DNA from: Onchocerca lupi
Lineage: Eukaryota; Nematoda; Chromadorea; Rhabditida; Onchocercidae
DNA: 64,000 nt
Direction of reading: 5' to 3'
Assembly: GCA_028564675.1 (NCBI GenBank)
Contig: JAOVVO010000020.1
Location: 62,001 to 126,000 of the forward strand
How positions within the stretch are numbered: position 1 is the first letter of the stretch; each line of letters begins with the position of its first letter. The notes beneath the pieces were generated by a model. It did not search any database, was not told the origin of the DNA, and saw only the letters and a program-made list of their open reading frames with translations. Shown in pieces: positions 50,832 to 58,480 of the stretch. Position numbers and translations under genes: made by a program.

Positions 50832-51353
50832 TTATTCTTTTTCTTCTTTTAGTGTGAGTATTATACAGAGTGCTGCAGTAAAAACTACTATAGTTTCGCC
50901 AAATGTATCATAACCACGGAGGCTTGCTAAAATAGCCGTTACTATGTTAGGAACACCAGTAATTTTTTCAGTATTTTCTATGTAATAAGGAGCAACATGT
51001 AGGTGGATTGGAGCATCATGGCTGCCGAAATCTGGCAGTTGAGTCATAAAGTATGATAAACATAAAGCTAAAAATAACATAAAAAAAAGCATTATAGGGC
51101 TGTGAGATAGATTTATTTTATGATTCTTTATCAGAGAAAGTGCGGCAAATGTAAAAACTGTACTAAGTCCTGCACCAACTGAAGCTTCAGTAATTGCAAC
51201 GTCGGGTGCATTCATGATTAAGTACATAAGTGCAATAAGTGAGCTAAATGCGCACATTAGAATACCACTCACGATTAAGTGTTTTGAAAGGACTATAAAA
51301 ACTGTAACCATAAGTAATAGCAAGAGTAATGTTACATTTAATATTTCTAACAT
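50832..51353 (-). CDS. MrpA C-terminal/MbhD-MbhE-like membrane subunit (DUF4040)
   Basis: The 173-residue membrane protein matches the piece that forms the C-terminal end of MrpA in many bacteria and stand-alone MbhD/MbhE subunits in archaeal hydrogenases. It has the MbhD signature LMNAPDVAITEASVGAGLST (near 46-65). The MbhE-like end with ILASLRGYDTFGETIVVFTA (near 140-159) resembles the RGFDTLGE signature. Here it is a separate gene between mrpG and mrpB, in the order F-G-(D/E)-B-C. The large N-terminal MrpA transport module is not next to it. Confidence 0.85.
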   Translation of the reverse strand: MLEILNVTLLLLLLMVTVFIVLSKHLIVSGILMCAFSSLIALMYLIMNAPDVAITEASVGAGLSTVFTFAALSLIKNHKINLSHSPIMLFFMLFLALCLSYFMTQLPDFGSHDAPIHLHVAPYYIENTEKITGVPNIVTAILASLRGYDTFGETIVVFTAALCIILTLKEEKE

Positions 51354-51354
51354 T

Positions 51355-51642
51355 TTAATCTTTTTTAATAATTTTTCCCTTACTTTTATAGTAAGTACGC
51401 GCTAAAATATAACTGTTAGTTGAATTGGCTACCCATAGTATAAGAATCAATAATATGATTTTGACAGTGTTAGTTGAAAGTTCATTTTGCAGAGCAAAAC
51501 CAATTAACAATAACATTGCGCCACTAGAATCTGTAATGCCTGCTGCGTGTAATCTAGTGTAAAAACTGGGAAATCTAATTATCCCTATAGTTGAGATAAT
51601 TACTAAACATATACCTAAGAATATAAAAGTAGATCCTATCAT
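51355..51642 (-). CDS. mrpG: Mrp-type Na+/H+ antiporter subunit G
   Basis: MrpG is a three-helix subunit. The 95 residues include IGIIRFPSFYTRLHAAGITD (near 21-40), the most conserved segment of the family, followed by SSGAMLLLIGFALQ and a third helix ending in NSYILARTYYKSK. It begins 3 bases after mrpF and ends 1 base before the MbhD/E-like gene. Confidence 0.92.
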   Translation of the reverse strand: MIGSTFIFLGICLVIISTIGIIRFPSFYTRLHAAGITDSSGAMLLLIGFALQNELSTNTVKIILLILILWVANSTNSYILARTYYKSKGKIIKKD

Positions 51643-51645
51643 AAA

Positions 51646-51891
51646 TTATCGAAGCAACACTAATTTCATTAATGCTACAGTTGATATGAAGCTAATGCTA
51701 GCATATAATAGCGCTATATCAAGCAAAAAGACGCTGTTTAGAATAATCGATATTGCCGGTATAAGTAGAACTACTTGTGTTGAAAAATTGTTAAACGCTA
51801 GCACCTTATCATAAATACTCGAACTGGATATTGTATGGCATAACATTGTAACAATGCAAAATAGTAGTACATAAACAGTAACATGAATCAT
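51646..51891 (-). CDS. mrpF: Mrp-type Na+/H+ antiporter subunit F
   Basis: MrpF is a three-helix membrane subunit. The 81-residue protein has hydrophobic segments at about 4-20, 32-52 and 58-78. The conserved loop DKVLAFNNFSTQVVLLIPAI corresponds to the family DRVLALDxxxxxxV segment, and LLDIALLYASISFISTVAL matches its last helix. It is the first gene of the cluster, 52 bases downstream of rpoZ on the same strand, so rpoZ and mrpFG-B-C may share a transcript. Confidence 0.85.
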   Translation of the reverse strand: MIHVTVYVLLFCIVTMLCHTISSSSIYDKVLAFNNFSTQVVLLIPAISIILNSVFLLDIALLYASISFISTVALMKLVLLR

Positions 51892-51943
51892 TTATAAATT
51901 ACAAACTCTTTAGTAGCCTTCTACTTGATTTGCTCTTCGCCGT

Positions 51944-52330
51944 CTATTTTTTGTTATCTTGATCATCTATTTTACTTTTTACTTTGTTGTCTTGGATATT
52001 AGTACTTTCTTGATCTACACTAGAACTTATGTTAAACTTGTTGTCAGGAGAACTTAGTAGCTTTTCTAACTTGCTTATGTTACTTATATTTTCTTTCATA
52101 TATCCTTTGCATCTGCTTACCAAGAGATTAAACAACTCGTGAATATTTACCTGTCTTTCTGCTATTTCATATAAAGAAATAATAGTATTTTTATGATCCT
52201 TCAACTCATCTGCTTGAATTGGACTGCTTGCTCCTGTATTTAAATCATGTGTTCTCTGACTCGCTAGCAGAGCTAACTTAAAGCGGTTGCTTACTTGCCT
52301 TATACATTTTTCTATAATAGATTCAGCCAT
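51944..52330 (-). CDS. rpoZ: RNA polymerase omega subunit
   Basis: Omega helps fold and hold the beta-prime subunit. The 128-residue protein begins with the diagnostic omega core ESIIEKCIRQVSNRFKLALL and ASQRTHDLNTGAS (residues 3-35). An Asp-, Ser- and Asn-rich tail of about 50 residues (NKFNISSSVDQESTNIQDNK) is longer than in E. coli but usual in alphaproteobacteria. The frame is intact. Confidence 0.93.
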   Translation of the reverse strand: MAESIIEKCIRQVSNRFKLALLASQRTHDLNTGASSPIQADELKDHKNTIISLYEIAERQVNIHELFNLLVSRCKGYMKENISNISKLEKLLSSPDNKFNISSSVDQESTNIQDNKVKSKIDDQDNKK

Positions 52331-52394
52331 AAAATACTACTTGAATAAGTTTCATGTTATACTATAAAAAACAAAATGTCAACTATGTATCTCT

Positions 52395-52676
52395 TTAAGA
52401 TCTAGCTTCGTGTTCAGGTCTTGCTGCTTGGTTTTCTGTTATCGTAATTGTTATTTCATGTTCGAATTTTTTGAGAAAGCTTAACAGTCTCTCTAAAGAG
52501 AAGCCATCTGTTTTGCCATTTTTAATTTGTGATATCTTTGGTTGGTCAACACCTAACTTTTCGGCTGCATGAGCTTGAGTCCAAGCGTTTCTTTCTATAA
52601 CTTTACTGATTATATTAAGCAACTTCTTTTTTACTTCTACATTGCATGAATTATTGTTTAACGATATTATTTCCAT
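52395..52676 (-). CDS. XRE-family HTH protein, HigA/antitoxin-like
   Basis: The 93-residue protein is almost entirely a helix-turn-helix domain: AWTQAHAAEKLGVDQPKISQ (residues about 31-50) contains the two HTH helices, and GFSLERLLSFLKKFEHEITI follows. It matches the COG5606/HigA-type group, which are antitoxins or autoregulators paired with RelE/HigB-like toxins. No toxin gene or recognisable remnant is adjacent: rpoZ is downstream, and the upstream 400 bases are non-coding. A large palindrome 59 bases upstream (52735-52782) may be its operator. It is probably an orphan regulator, perhaps a survivor of a lost toxin-antitoxin pair. Confidence 0.85.
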   Translation of the reverse strand: MEIISLNNNSCNVEVKKKLLNIISKVIERNAWTQAHAAEKLGVDQPKISQIKNGKTDGFSLERLLSFLKKFEHEITITITENQAARPEHEARS

Positions 52677-52734
52677 ATATACTTACCTATCAATAGCTCT
52701 GTAAAACATTACAACATAAATTTGATATCTCAAA

Positions 52735-52782
52735 GTATTAATATCATATAATTTATGCTAAATAATTATATGATATTAATAC
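52735..52782. promoter_or_regulatory. Large perfect palindrome, possible operator
   Basis: Two perfect 18-base arms (GTATTAATATCATATAAT and its complement) flank a 12-base loop. Weaker outer symmetry (CAAAG at 52731-52735, CTTTG at 52789-52793) extends it. It lies between the divergent HTH gene (start 52676) and purE (start about 53075). The position fits an autoregulatory operator of the HTH protein, and as RNA it would form a long hairpin. The structure is certain; the role is inferred. Confidence 0.7.
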
Positions 52783-53074
52783 GCAAGACTTTGAGTTTAT
52801 TATTTATTGATATTTTTATCAGATTTACGTTAATTTTAAACTATTATTTAACCTTAAAAGGTTGTTCATAGCAAGAACGGGTAATAACTACAAAACTTAG
52901 AATAAATTTTTTCTATTTCATATGGAAAAGGGAGATTTATGTTCCTACGTCTTAAATGTAGATGCTTATTTATAACTTTTATTTTAATAAGAATGCCATA
53001 CACTATTACTTATAATATAATTCAAATATTTGTTGTTTTTTAACTAGAACACTGTTTAGTTAATAGATTAAATT
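52783..53074. other. Non-coding stretch before purE
   Basis: AT-rich sequence upstream of purE and of the HTH gene. No toxin gene, RNA or repeat is found. Confidence 0.4.
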
Positions 53075-53575
53075 GTGTTTAATATGACAGAAATAGAAAA
53101 AGATGTTGCTATAATTATGGGAAGTCAGTCAGACTATAGTACTATGGTTTATGCTGTTGACATGTTAAAAGCATTAGGAATTTCGCATAACGTATTTATA
53201 ATATCTGCGCATAGGACACCAGAAAGACTCTTTAATTTTGCTAAATCTGCACAAGAAAAGGGTTATAAAATTATTATAGCTGGTGCAGGGGGAGCAGCTC
53301 ATTTACCTGGTATGGTAGCGTCGCTTACTTGTTTACCTGTTATTGGCGTTCCTGTGTATAGTAAAGAGTTGAATGGGTTGGATAGTCTATTATCGATGAT
53401 GCAAATGCCAAAGGGTATTCCGGTTGCAACTATGTCTATAGGAGAAAGTGGAGCATGCAACGCTGCTATTGCAGCCGCATCTATGTTATCAATTTCTAAC
53501 AGTGAGATTGCAGGTAGATTAAAGAAATGGAGAAACAAACAGACCGATTTAGTAAAAGAAAAACCAGCACCGTAA
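53075..53575 (+). CDS. purE: N5-carboxyaminoimidazole ribonucleotide mutase
   Basis: PurE class I converts N5-CAIR to CAIR in purine synthesis. The 166 residues show IIMGSQSDYSTM (near 13-24, phosphate-binding), SAHRTPERLFNFAK (near 43-56, with the catalytic His), GAGGAAHLPGMVAS and PVIGVPV. The frame opens at GTG 53075, with an ATG three codons later (53084) that could also be the start. mutL follows 7 bases after the stop, so the two are cotranscribed. Purine synthesis is one of the pathways filarial Wolbachia are thought to provide to the host. Confidence 0.95.
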   Translation: MFNMTEIEKDVAIIMGSQSDYSTMVYAVDMLKALGISHNVFIISAHRTPERLFNFAKSAQEKGYKIIIAGAGGAAHLPGMVASLTCLPVIGVPVYSKELNGLDSLLSMMQMPKGIPVATMSIGESGACNAAIAAASMLSISNSEIAGRLKKWRNKQTDLVKEKPAP

Positions 53576-53582
53576 CAGGCTT

Positions 53583-55451
53583 ATGGCAATAGTTCTTTTA
53601 GACGCAAAAACCATAAATCGTATAGCAGCAGGAGAAGTAATTGAGAGGCCAACAAGTGTAGTCAAGGAGCTAGTAGAAAATGCAATAGATGCTGGAAGTT
53701 CAAAAATAGAGATCAAAATAGAAAACGGTGGGCGTAATCTTATTACTGTTATAGATGATGGAAATGGAATGGAGAAGGGAGATTTGAAACTTGCATTTAT
53801 GCGCTATACTACTTCAAAATTGAATGATAGTGAATTGATAGAAATTAAACATCTCGGCTTTAGAGGGGAAGCGCTACCATCGATAGCAGCAGTAAGTAGA
53901 GTAAAGTTATCATCTAGAGCAAAAGGAACAAATGAAGCGTGGTCTGTAGGTTATGAGGGTGGAGAAGAAGTAGTAGAAATTACTCCTTGTTCTTTATCGC
54001 AGGGTACACATGTTGAAGTTCGTGATTTATTTTTTGCTACTCCGAATAGACTGAAATTCCTAAGAACTGAAAGGGCAGAGACCCAAAGTATTGTTGATGT
54101 TGTAAACAACTTAGCGATGACTAGCTATAATATCGGATTTAATCTCAACTCGGGCAATAAAAAGCTCTTAAAATATATTAAGCAAACCTCATTGTTTAGT
54201 AGACTATGTGAAATAGAAAAAGAATTTTATGGCAATGCTTTGGAAATTGATGAAGAAAAAGATGGTATTAGACTTATAGGGTATATCTGTAAGCCAACTG
54301 TTAATTGTAGCAAGTCAACTATGATTTATACGTTTGTTAATGGAAGACCGATTAAAGATAATCTACTTATTGGTGCAATTCGATATGCGTATCATGATTT
54401 TATTCCGAGCAACAGGTATCCTTTTGTAGCATTGCATTTAAAGGTACCATATGACCAAGTAGATGTGAATGTGCATCCGAACAAATTAGAAGTGAGGTTT
54501 CAGAATAAGAGAGCAATATATGGGATAGTGACAAGGGAGATAATAAAAGCATTATCAACTAGAATAGGTATTTCTGGTATCATTCCAACATGTAATTCTG
54601 AAATCTGTAGCGAATTTCAGTATTCAATTACTTCAATAACAGGTGGTTTTGTTAAAAACATGTTACCTAGTGCATGTAGTACTCATAAAGGATTTTACAA
54701 GAAAAAGCCAAGCAATTTAGATAATCGGTTAATGAAAGGGTTCAATTTGCTAAATAATGGGGAGAAAAGCTTATTAGAACGATCGGAGTTATTTGATTGT
54801 ATTAGTATACAAAAATCTCCATTACAAGCAGAGACTATGGTTCTAGAAAGGGAACAAATGAACTTGATAGAAAAAAGCCATCCTCTTGGGTTTGCACGTT
54901 GCCAGGTTTACAATATTTATATTATTGCTGAAGCTAGAGACAAATTAATTATAGTTGATCAGCATGCAGCTCATGAGAGGTTAATTTATGAATCCTTAAA
55001 ACAAAAGTTAAACATAAAAAGACAAAAGCTTTTTTTCCCTGAAGTAGTTGAAATTAAGAATCAAGCTGGGATGGAGATGATTGAGATTTATAAAAATAAG
55101 CTTTTTGAAATGGGTTTTGATATTGAAATTAAATCAGAAAATGAAGTTATAGCAAGAGAAATTCCTGCAATTTTGGGAACAATAGATGTGAAAGAGATGC
55201 TGATGAATATAGTTGATAGATTAACGGAAATAGAAGATACTTTACCAATAGAAGATAAAGTAAACAAAATATTAGCTACGATCGCTTGCCATGGATCGAT
55301 TAGAGCAGGTAGAAAAATGAAGTTAGAAGAAATGAATATGCTGCTTAGGCAGATGGAGGAAACACCATATTCCGGACAATGTAACCACGGAAGGCCCACT
55401 TACATAGAAATGAAACTAAGTGATATTGAAAAATTGTTTGAGCGAAAATGA
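53583..55451 (+). CDS. mutL: DNA mismatch repair protein MutL
   Basis: MutL links MutS mismatch recognition to strand removal. The 622-residue protein has the GHKL ATPase with AGEVIERPTSVVKELVENAI (residues 11-30, the conserved catalytic Glu being E29-like), DDGNGM, TSKL and LGFRGEALPSI. A weakly conserved linker (about 330-430) and the C-terminal dimerisation domain follow. The C-terminal part carries the endonuclease motif DQHAAHERLIYE (about 459-470; consensus DQHAxxExxxxE), plus CNHGRPT near the end. So it is the nicking type used by bacteria without MutH. The frame is intact. Confidence 0.96.
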   Translation: MAIVLLDAKTINRIAAGEVIERPTSVVKELVENAIDAGSSKIEIKIENGGRNLITVIDDGNGMEKGDLKLAFMRYTTSKLNDSELIEIKHLGFRGEALPSIAAVSRVKLSSRAKGTNEAWSVGYEGGEEVVEITPCSLSQGTHVEVRDLFFATPNRLKFLRTERAETQSIVDVVNNLAMTSYNIGFNLNSGNKKLLKYIKQTSLFSRLCEIEKEFYGNALEIDEEKDGIRLIGYICKPTVNCSKSTMIYTFVNGRPIKDNLLIGAIRYAYHDFIPSNRYPFVALHLKVPYDQVDVNVHPNKLEVRFQNKRAIYGIVTREIIKALSTRIGISGIIPTCNSEICSEFQYSITSITGGFVKNMLPSACSTHKGFYKKKPSNLDNRLMKGFNLLNNGEKSLLERSELFDCISIQKSPLQAETMVLEREQMNLIEKSHPLGFARCQVYNIYIIAEARDKLIIVDQHAAHERLIYESLKQKLNIKRQKLFFPEVVEIKNQAGMEMIEIYKNKLFEMGFDIEIKSENEVIAREIPAILGTIDVKEMLMNIVDRLTEIEDTLPIEDKVNKILATIACHGSIRAGRKMKLEEMNMLLRQMEETPYSGQCNHGRPTYIEMKLSDIEKLFERK

Positions 55452-55813
55452 AAAGTGCCGTGAGCATATAAACTTTAACGTATTTATGAGTCGTTTAAGA
55501 TAGTGTAGAATAGCTAGTTTGTAGAATGTTAAACAACTAGTTACTACAAGGTTTTTTTCTGATTAGTAAATTTTCTAAATATTTATAGTTAGCCATACAT
55601 TATGAACGAAGATGTGCTCTTACAACGGGTAGCGTCATTCAACACATAAGCTGGAATCTATATTTCTTTTTTTTTGACTCCAGTGTTAGCTACTTGGATA
55701 ACATTATAAACGCTAACTTTGGCACCATGTATCTTATGTTTTCTTTATATCAAAAAAACTTGTTTTTTAAAATGAATGATTGTACATTTTGATAAGCTAG
55801 AATTACATATAAA
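55452..55813. other. Non-coding gap before atpG with a decayed palindrome
   Basis: No gene. In the middle lies an imperfect palindrome (55650-55684), listed separately. The rest presumably includes the atpG promoter. Confidence 0.4.
55650..55684. repeat. Degenerate palindromic repeat of Wolbachia type
   Basis: GCTGGAATC and GACTCCAGT form an imperfect inverted repeat (7 of 9 pairs) around a T-rich loop. TACTTGGATAACAT follows. The pattern resembles the short dispersed palindromes with CTGGAATCCAG-like arms that are common in Wolbachia intergenic DNA. The match is from memory and the copy here is decayed. Confidence 0.35.
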
Positions 55814-56686
55814 ATGGAGAGCTTAAAGGAACTATCTTTAAGAATCAAGAATATTAGATCTGTACAGAAAATCACAAAAATAATGCAAATGGTTTCTGCA
55901 GTAAAGTTATTGCAGAGCCAGAAAAAGTTGTCAAATTCAAGATTGTATATATCTAAACTGCATAACATTGTTTCTTCATTGCTGGTATCAGTTGATCAAG
56001 AATTTTTGGCGAAAATTTTAAATGTTGATAGTGACAGTACTTATCTAGTATTTATTATTGCATCTGATCGTGGCTTGTGCGGTAACTTCAATTCTTCTAT
56101 TGTAAGATTTAGTCAGGAGTATGTTAATAGGTTAATTATAAATGGTAAAAGGGTAAATGTTGTATTTCTTGGTAAAAAAGCTTTTGACATGGGTAAAAAT
56201 AGGTTTGACTCCGAAGTTATCTTGAAGGTTGAGAACAGCAAGGGGATTACATTAAGGCATATAGAATCTTTAATTGATAGCATTGATCTCAGTAAATACA
56301 ACAAAGTCAAGGTTTTCTATAATAAATTTTATAATACTTTCACACAAAGACCGACGTTGGAAACAATAAAGCCGTGGAGTAAAGACTCATCTTTGATTGT
56401 TAATTTTTTAACTACTTCAATAGTAGATTATAGCTATGGGTATGAACCGCAAAATGCTGAATTTATTTTGCAATCTTTAATTCGAAATTATGTTACAGCT
56501 GCTCTTTACTCCGCTTTACTTGAAAGTGTAGTAAGTGAGAATAGCGCTAGAATGGTCGCTATGGAATCGGCGAATAGAAATACAAAAGAAATGTTGAATA
56601 AATTAGCTCTACTTTACAATCGTTCTCGTCAAGCAGCGATTACAACGGACTTGATTGAAGTGATAGGTGGTGCAGAATCTTTATGA
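55814..56686 (+). CDS. atpG: ATP synthase gamma subunit
   Basis: Gamma is the rotating central stalk of F1. The 290 residues start with the N-terminal coiled-coil helix LRIKNIRSVQKITKIMQMVS (near 8-27). The central Rossmann-like domain contains SDRGLCGNFNSSIVR (near 83-97), and the C-terminal helix has SENSARMVAMESANRNTKEM and IEVIGGAESL. All the family-defining parts are present. Other atp genes are not adjacent, as in other Rickettsiales. pmbA follows 19 bases later with its own AAGGAG site. Confidence 0.96.
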   Translation: MESLKELSLRIKNIRSVQKITKIMQMVSAVKLLQSQKKLSNSRLYISKLHNIVSSLLVSVDQEFLAKILNVDSDSTYLVFIIASDRGLCGNFNSSIVRFSQEYVNRLIINGKRVNVVFLGKKAFDMGKNRFDSEVILKVENSKGITLRHIESLIDSIDLSKYNKVKVFYNKFYNTFTQRPTLETIKPWSKDSSLIVNFLTTSIVDYSYGYEPQNAEFILQSLIRNYVTAALYSALLESVVSENSARMVAMESANRNTKEMLNKLALLYNRSRQAAITTDLIEVIGGAESL

Positions 56687-56705
56687 AAACCTAAGGAGAT
56701 AAGAA

Positions 56706-58040
56706 ATGGATATACTAAATATTGCAGCAGATATTATAAAGTTAGTAAGAAAGCAAAATCAAAGCGCAGAAGTTTCAATATATGAGATTAACAAAATCTC
56801 AGTTTCTCAACGCCTATCAAAAATTGAACAAATATCCCAGTCTAAAAATTGCACTATAGGAATTAGAGCTATAGCAGACGAAAGCAAAGCTGCATATATT
56901 TCTACAAATGATTTAAACAATCTTAGTAATACGGTAAGCCAAGTAGTGGAAATGGCAAAGAACGTACCAAAGGATCCTTACATTAATTTTGCTGTAGATG
57001 GAGGTAATTATACTTCTTCTGCAGATTTAGGTATCTTAGATAATAATGTTGTAACTATTGATAATTTAAAAAAAATTGCTGAAGCTGCAGAAAATTCAGC
57101 TTTTTTATGTAAAGAAGTTGTTAATTCTGAAGGAGCTTCTGCTTCGTATGCTTTAGTCAATACAGTGTTATTTACTGTTTCTGGTTTTATCGGCTCATTT
57201 AGTAAATCAATCTTTGCTAATCAAGTTTCTGTTATTGCTGGAGGAAAAGGTGAGATGAAGGTCGGTTATAGTTACGATGTAGCATGTAATTTTAACGATT
57301 TAAAATCGCCAAGGTTAATAGGAAAAGAAGCAGCAAAAAGAGCGATTGACCAATTGAATTCACGTTCAATTAAAACTGGCAAACTTCCAGTTATTTTTGA
57401 AAAAAGAGCAGCAAAAGAACTGGTAAAAAGTTTTGCTTCTGCTATAAATGGTAATAGCATCGTAAGTAGCAGCTCTTTCTTGAGAAATAGTTTAAATACT
57501 CAGATTTTTAATAATAGAATTAACATCATTGATAACCCATTGCTACCGAAAGGTACAGAATCAAGACCTTTTGATGGAGAGGGGATAATTAGCAAAAAAA
57601 ACACACTTGTAAAGAACGGAGTGCTGCAAAATTGGATTTTAGATCTATACTCAGCTAAAAAACTAAACTTAGAAACGACTGGAAACGCAATACGTGCAAA
57701 CAATGCTGCAATTGTTCCTGCAGCTAGTAACTTATATATTGAAAATGGAAATATATCGTTTGAAGAATTGATTGAGGAAGTGAAAGAGGGAGTATATATA
57801 ACTGATTTATTTGGTTTTGGTGTTAATTTAATCAATGGTGATTATAGTCAAGGTGCGTCAGGGTTTTTTATAGAAAATGGAAAAATAACGTATCCAATAC
57901 ACGAAATTACTGTTGCTAGCAATTTAGAAAATATGTTTAATAACTTGATTGTTGCAAACGATTTAACTTTTTGTGGGCAATTTAATTCGCCAACAATTAA
58001 AGTTAATGAAATGATAATTGCAGGCTCGCTCAGTAATTAG
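56706..58040 (+). CDS. pmbA: TldE/PmbA subunit of the TldD/E metalloprotease
   Basis: PmbA pairs with TldD to form a peptidase that in E. coli matures microcin B17 and degrades the CcdA antitoxin. The 444-residue protein has the family layout: an N-terminal alpha/beta domain (with SKNCTIGIRAIADESKAAYI near 45-65), VIFEKRAAKELVKSFASAIN in the middle (the PmbA equivalent of the TldD metal site, without HExxxH) and the beta-rich C-terminal domain with VYITDLFGFGVNLINGDYSQ and GASGFFIENGKITYPIHEIT. An AAGGAG ribosome site precedes the ATG. tldD is not in the window. Confidence 0.92.
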   Translation: MDILNIAADIIKLVRKQNQSAEVSIYEINKISVSQRLSKIEQISQSKNCTIGIRAIADESKAAYISTNDLNNLSNTVSQVVEMAKNVPKDPYINFAVDGGNYTSSADLGILDNNVVTIDNLKKIAEAAENSAFLCKEVVNSEGASASYALVNTVLFTVSGFIGSFSKSIFANQVSVIAGGKGEMKVGYSYDVACNFNDLKSPRLIGKEAAKRAIDQLNSRSIKTGKLPVIFEKRAAKELVKSFASAINGNSIVSSSSFLRNSLNTQIFNNRINIIDNPLLPKGTESRPFDGEGIISKKNTLVKNGVLQNWILDLYSAKKLNLETTGNAIRANNAAIVPAASNLYIENGNISFEELIEEVKEGVYITDLFGFGVNLINGDYSQGASGFFIENGKITYPIHEITVASNLENMFNNLIVANDLTFCGQFNSPTIKVNEMIIAGSLSN

Positions 58041-58215
58041 AAATTCTGGTTGCATTAAATACAATAATTATGTACTATAATCATGTAATGTTAGAGTAGA
58101 CTATGGAGTATAGAGGTTTAGTTTCAATAACTAAGCTTCAAGCATTTTCAGTTATAATTTCAAAGTTTTTCATCACATTAGCAATATTAGTTAACAACTT
58201 TAGGAGGGTGTTTAA

Positions 58216-58470
58216 ATGGAATTTGGTAATATAAAGTGGTTTAGCGCTGAAAAAGGTTATGGTTTTATTGAGCCAGAAGCTAAAGGCAGCGATGTTTTTG
58301 TGCATATTAGTACATTAGAGCGTTCAGGAATAAGGCCTGATTCACTTAAAGGAAAAAACAAAGAGAAGGGAATAAAAGGAGAAAGAGTAAGCTATGAGCT
58401 TAGAGAGGAGCGCGGTAAGAATGGAGAAGGAAAAAAATCTGCAATAAATTTAAAGTTGTTAGAAAGTTAA
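58216..58470 (+). CDS. cspA: Cold shock domain protein
   Basis: This small RNA chaperone has a five-strand OB fold that binds single-stranded nucleic acids and melts RNA structure. The 84 residues have both RNA-binding motifs, RNP1 KGYGFIEP (near 14-21) and RNP2 DVFVHIS (near 28-34), followed by a longer than usual lysine- and glycine-rich loop (KGKNKEKGIKGER). A strong AGGAGG ribosome site lies 9 bases upstream. It is directly followed (10 bases) by a DEAD-box helicase gene, a pairing that suggests joint RNA remodelling. Confidence 0.94.
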   Translation: MEFGNIKWFSAEKGYGFIEPEAKGSDVFVHISTLERSGIRPDSLKGKNKEKGIKGERVSYELREERGKNGEGKKSAINLKLLES

Positions 58471-58480
58471 CTAGATTTTG

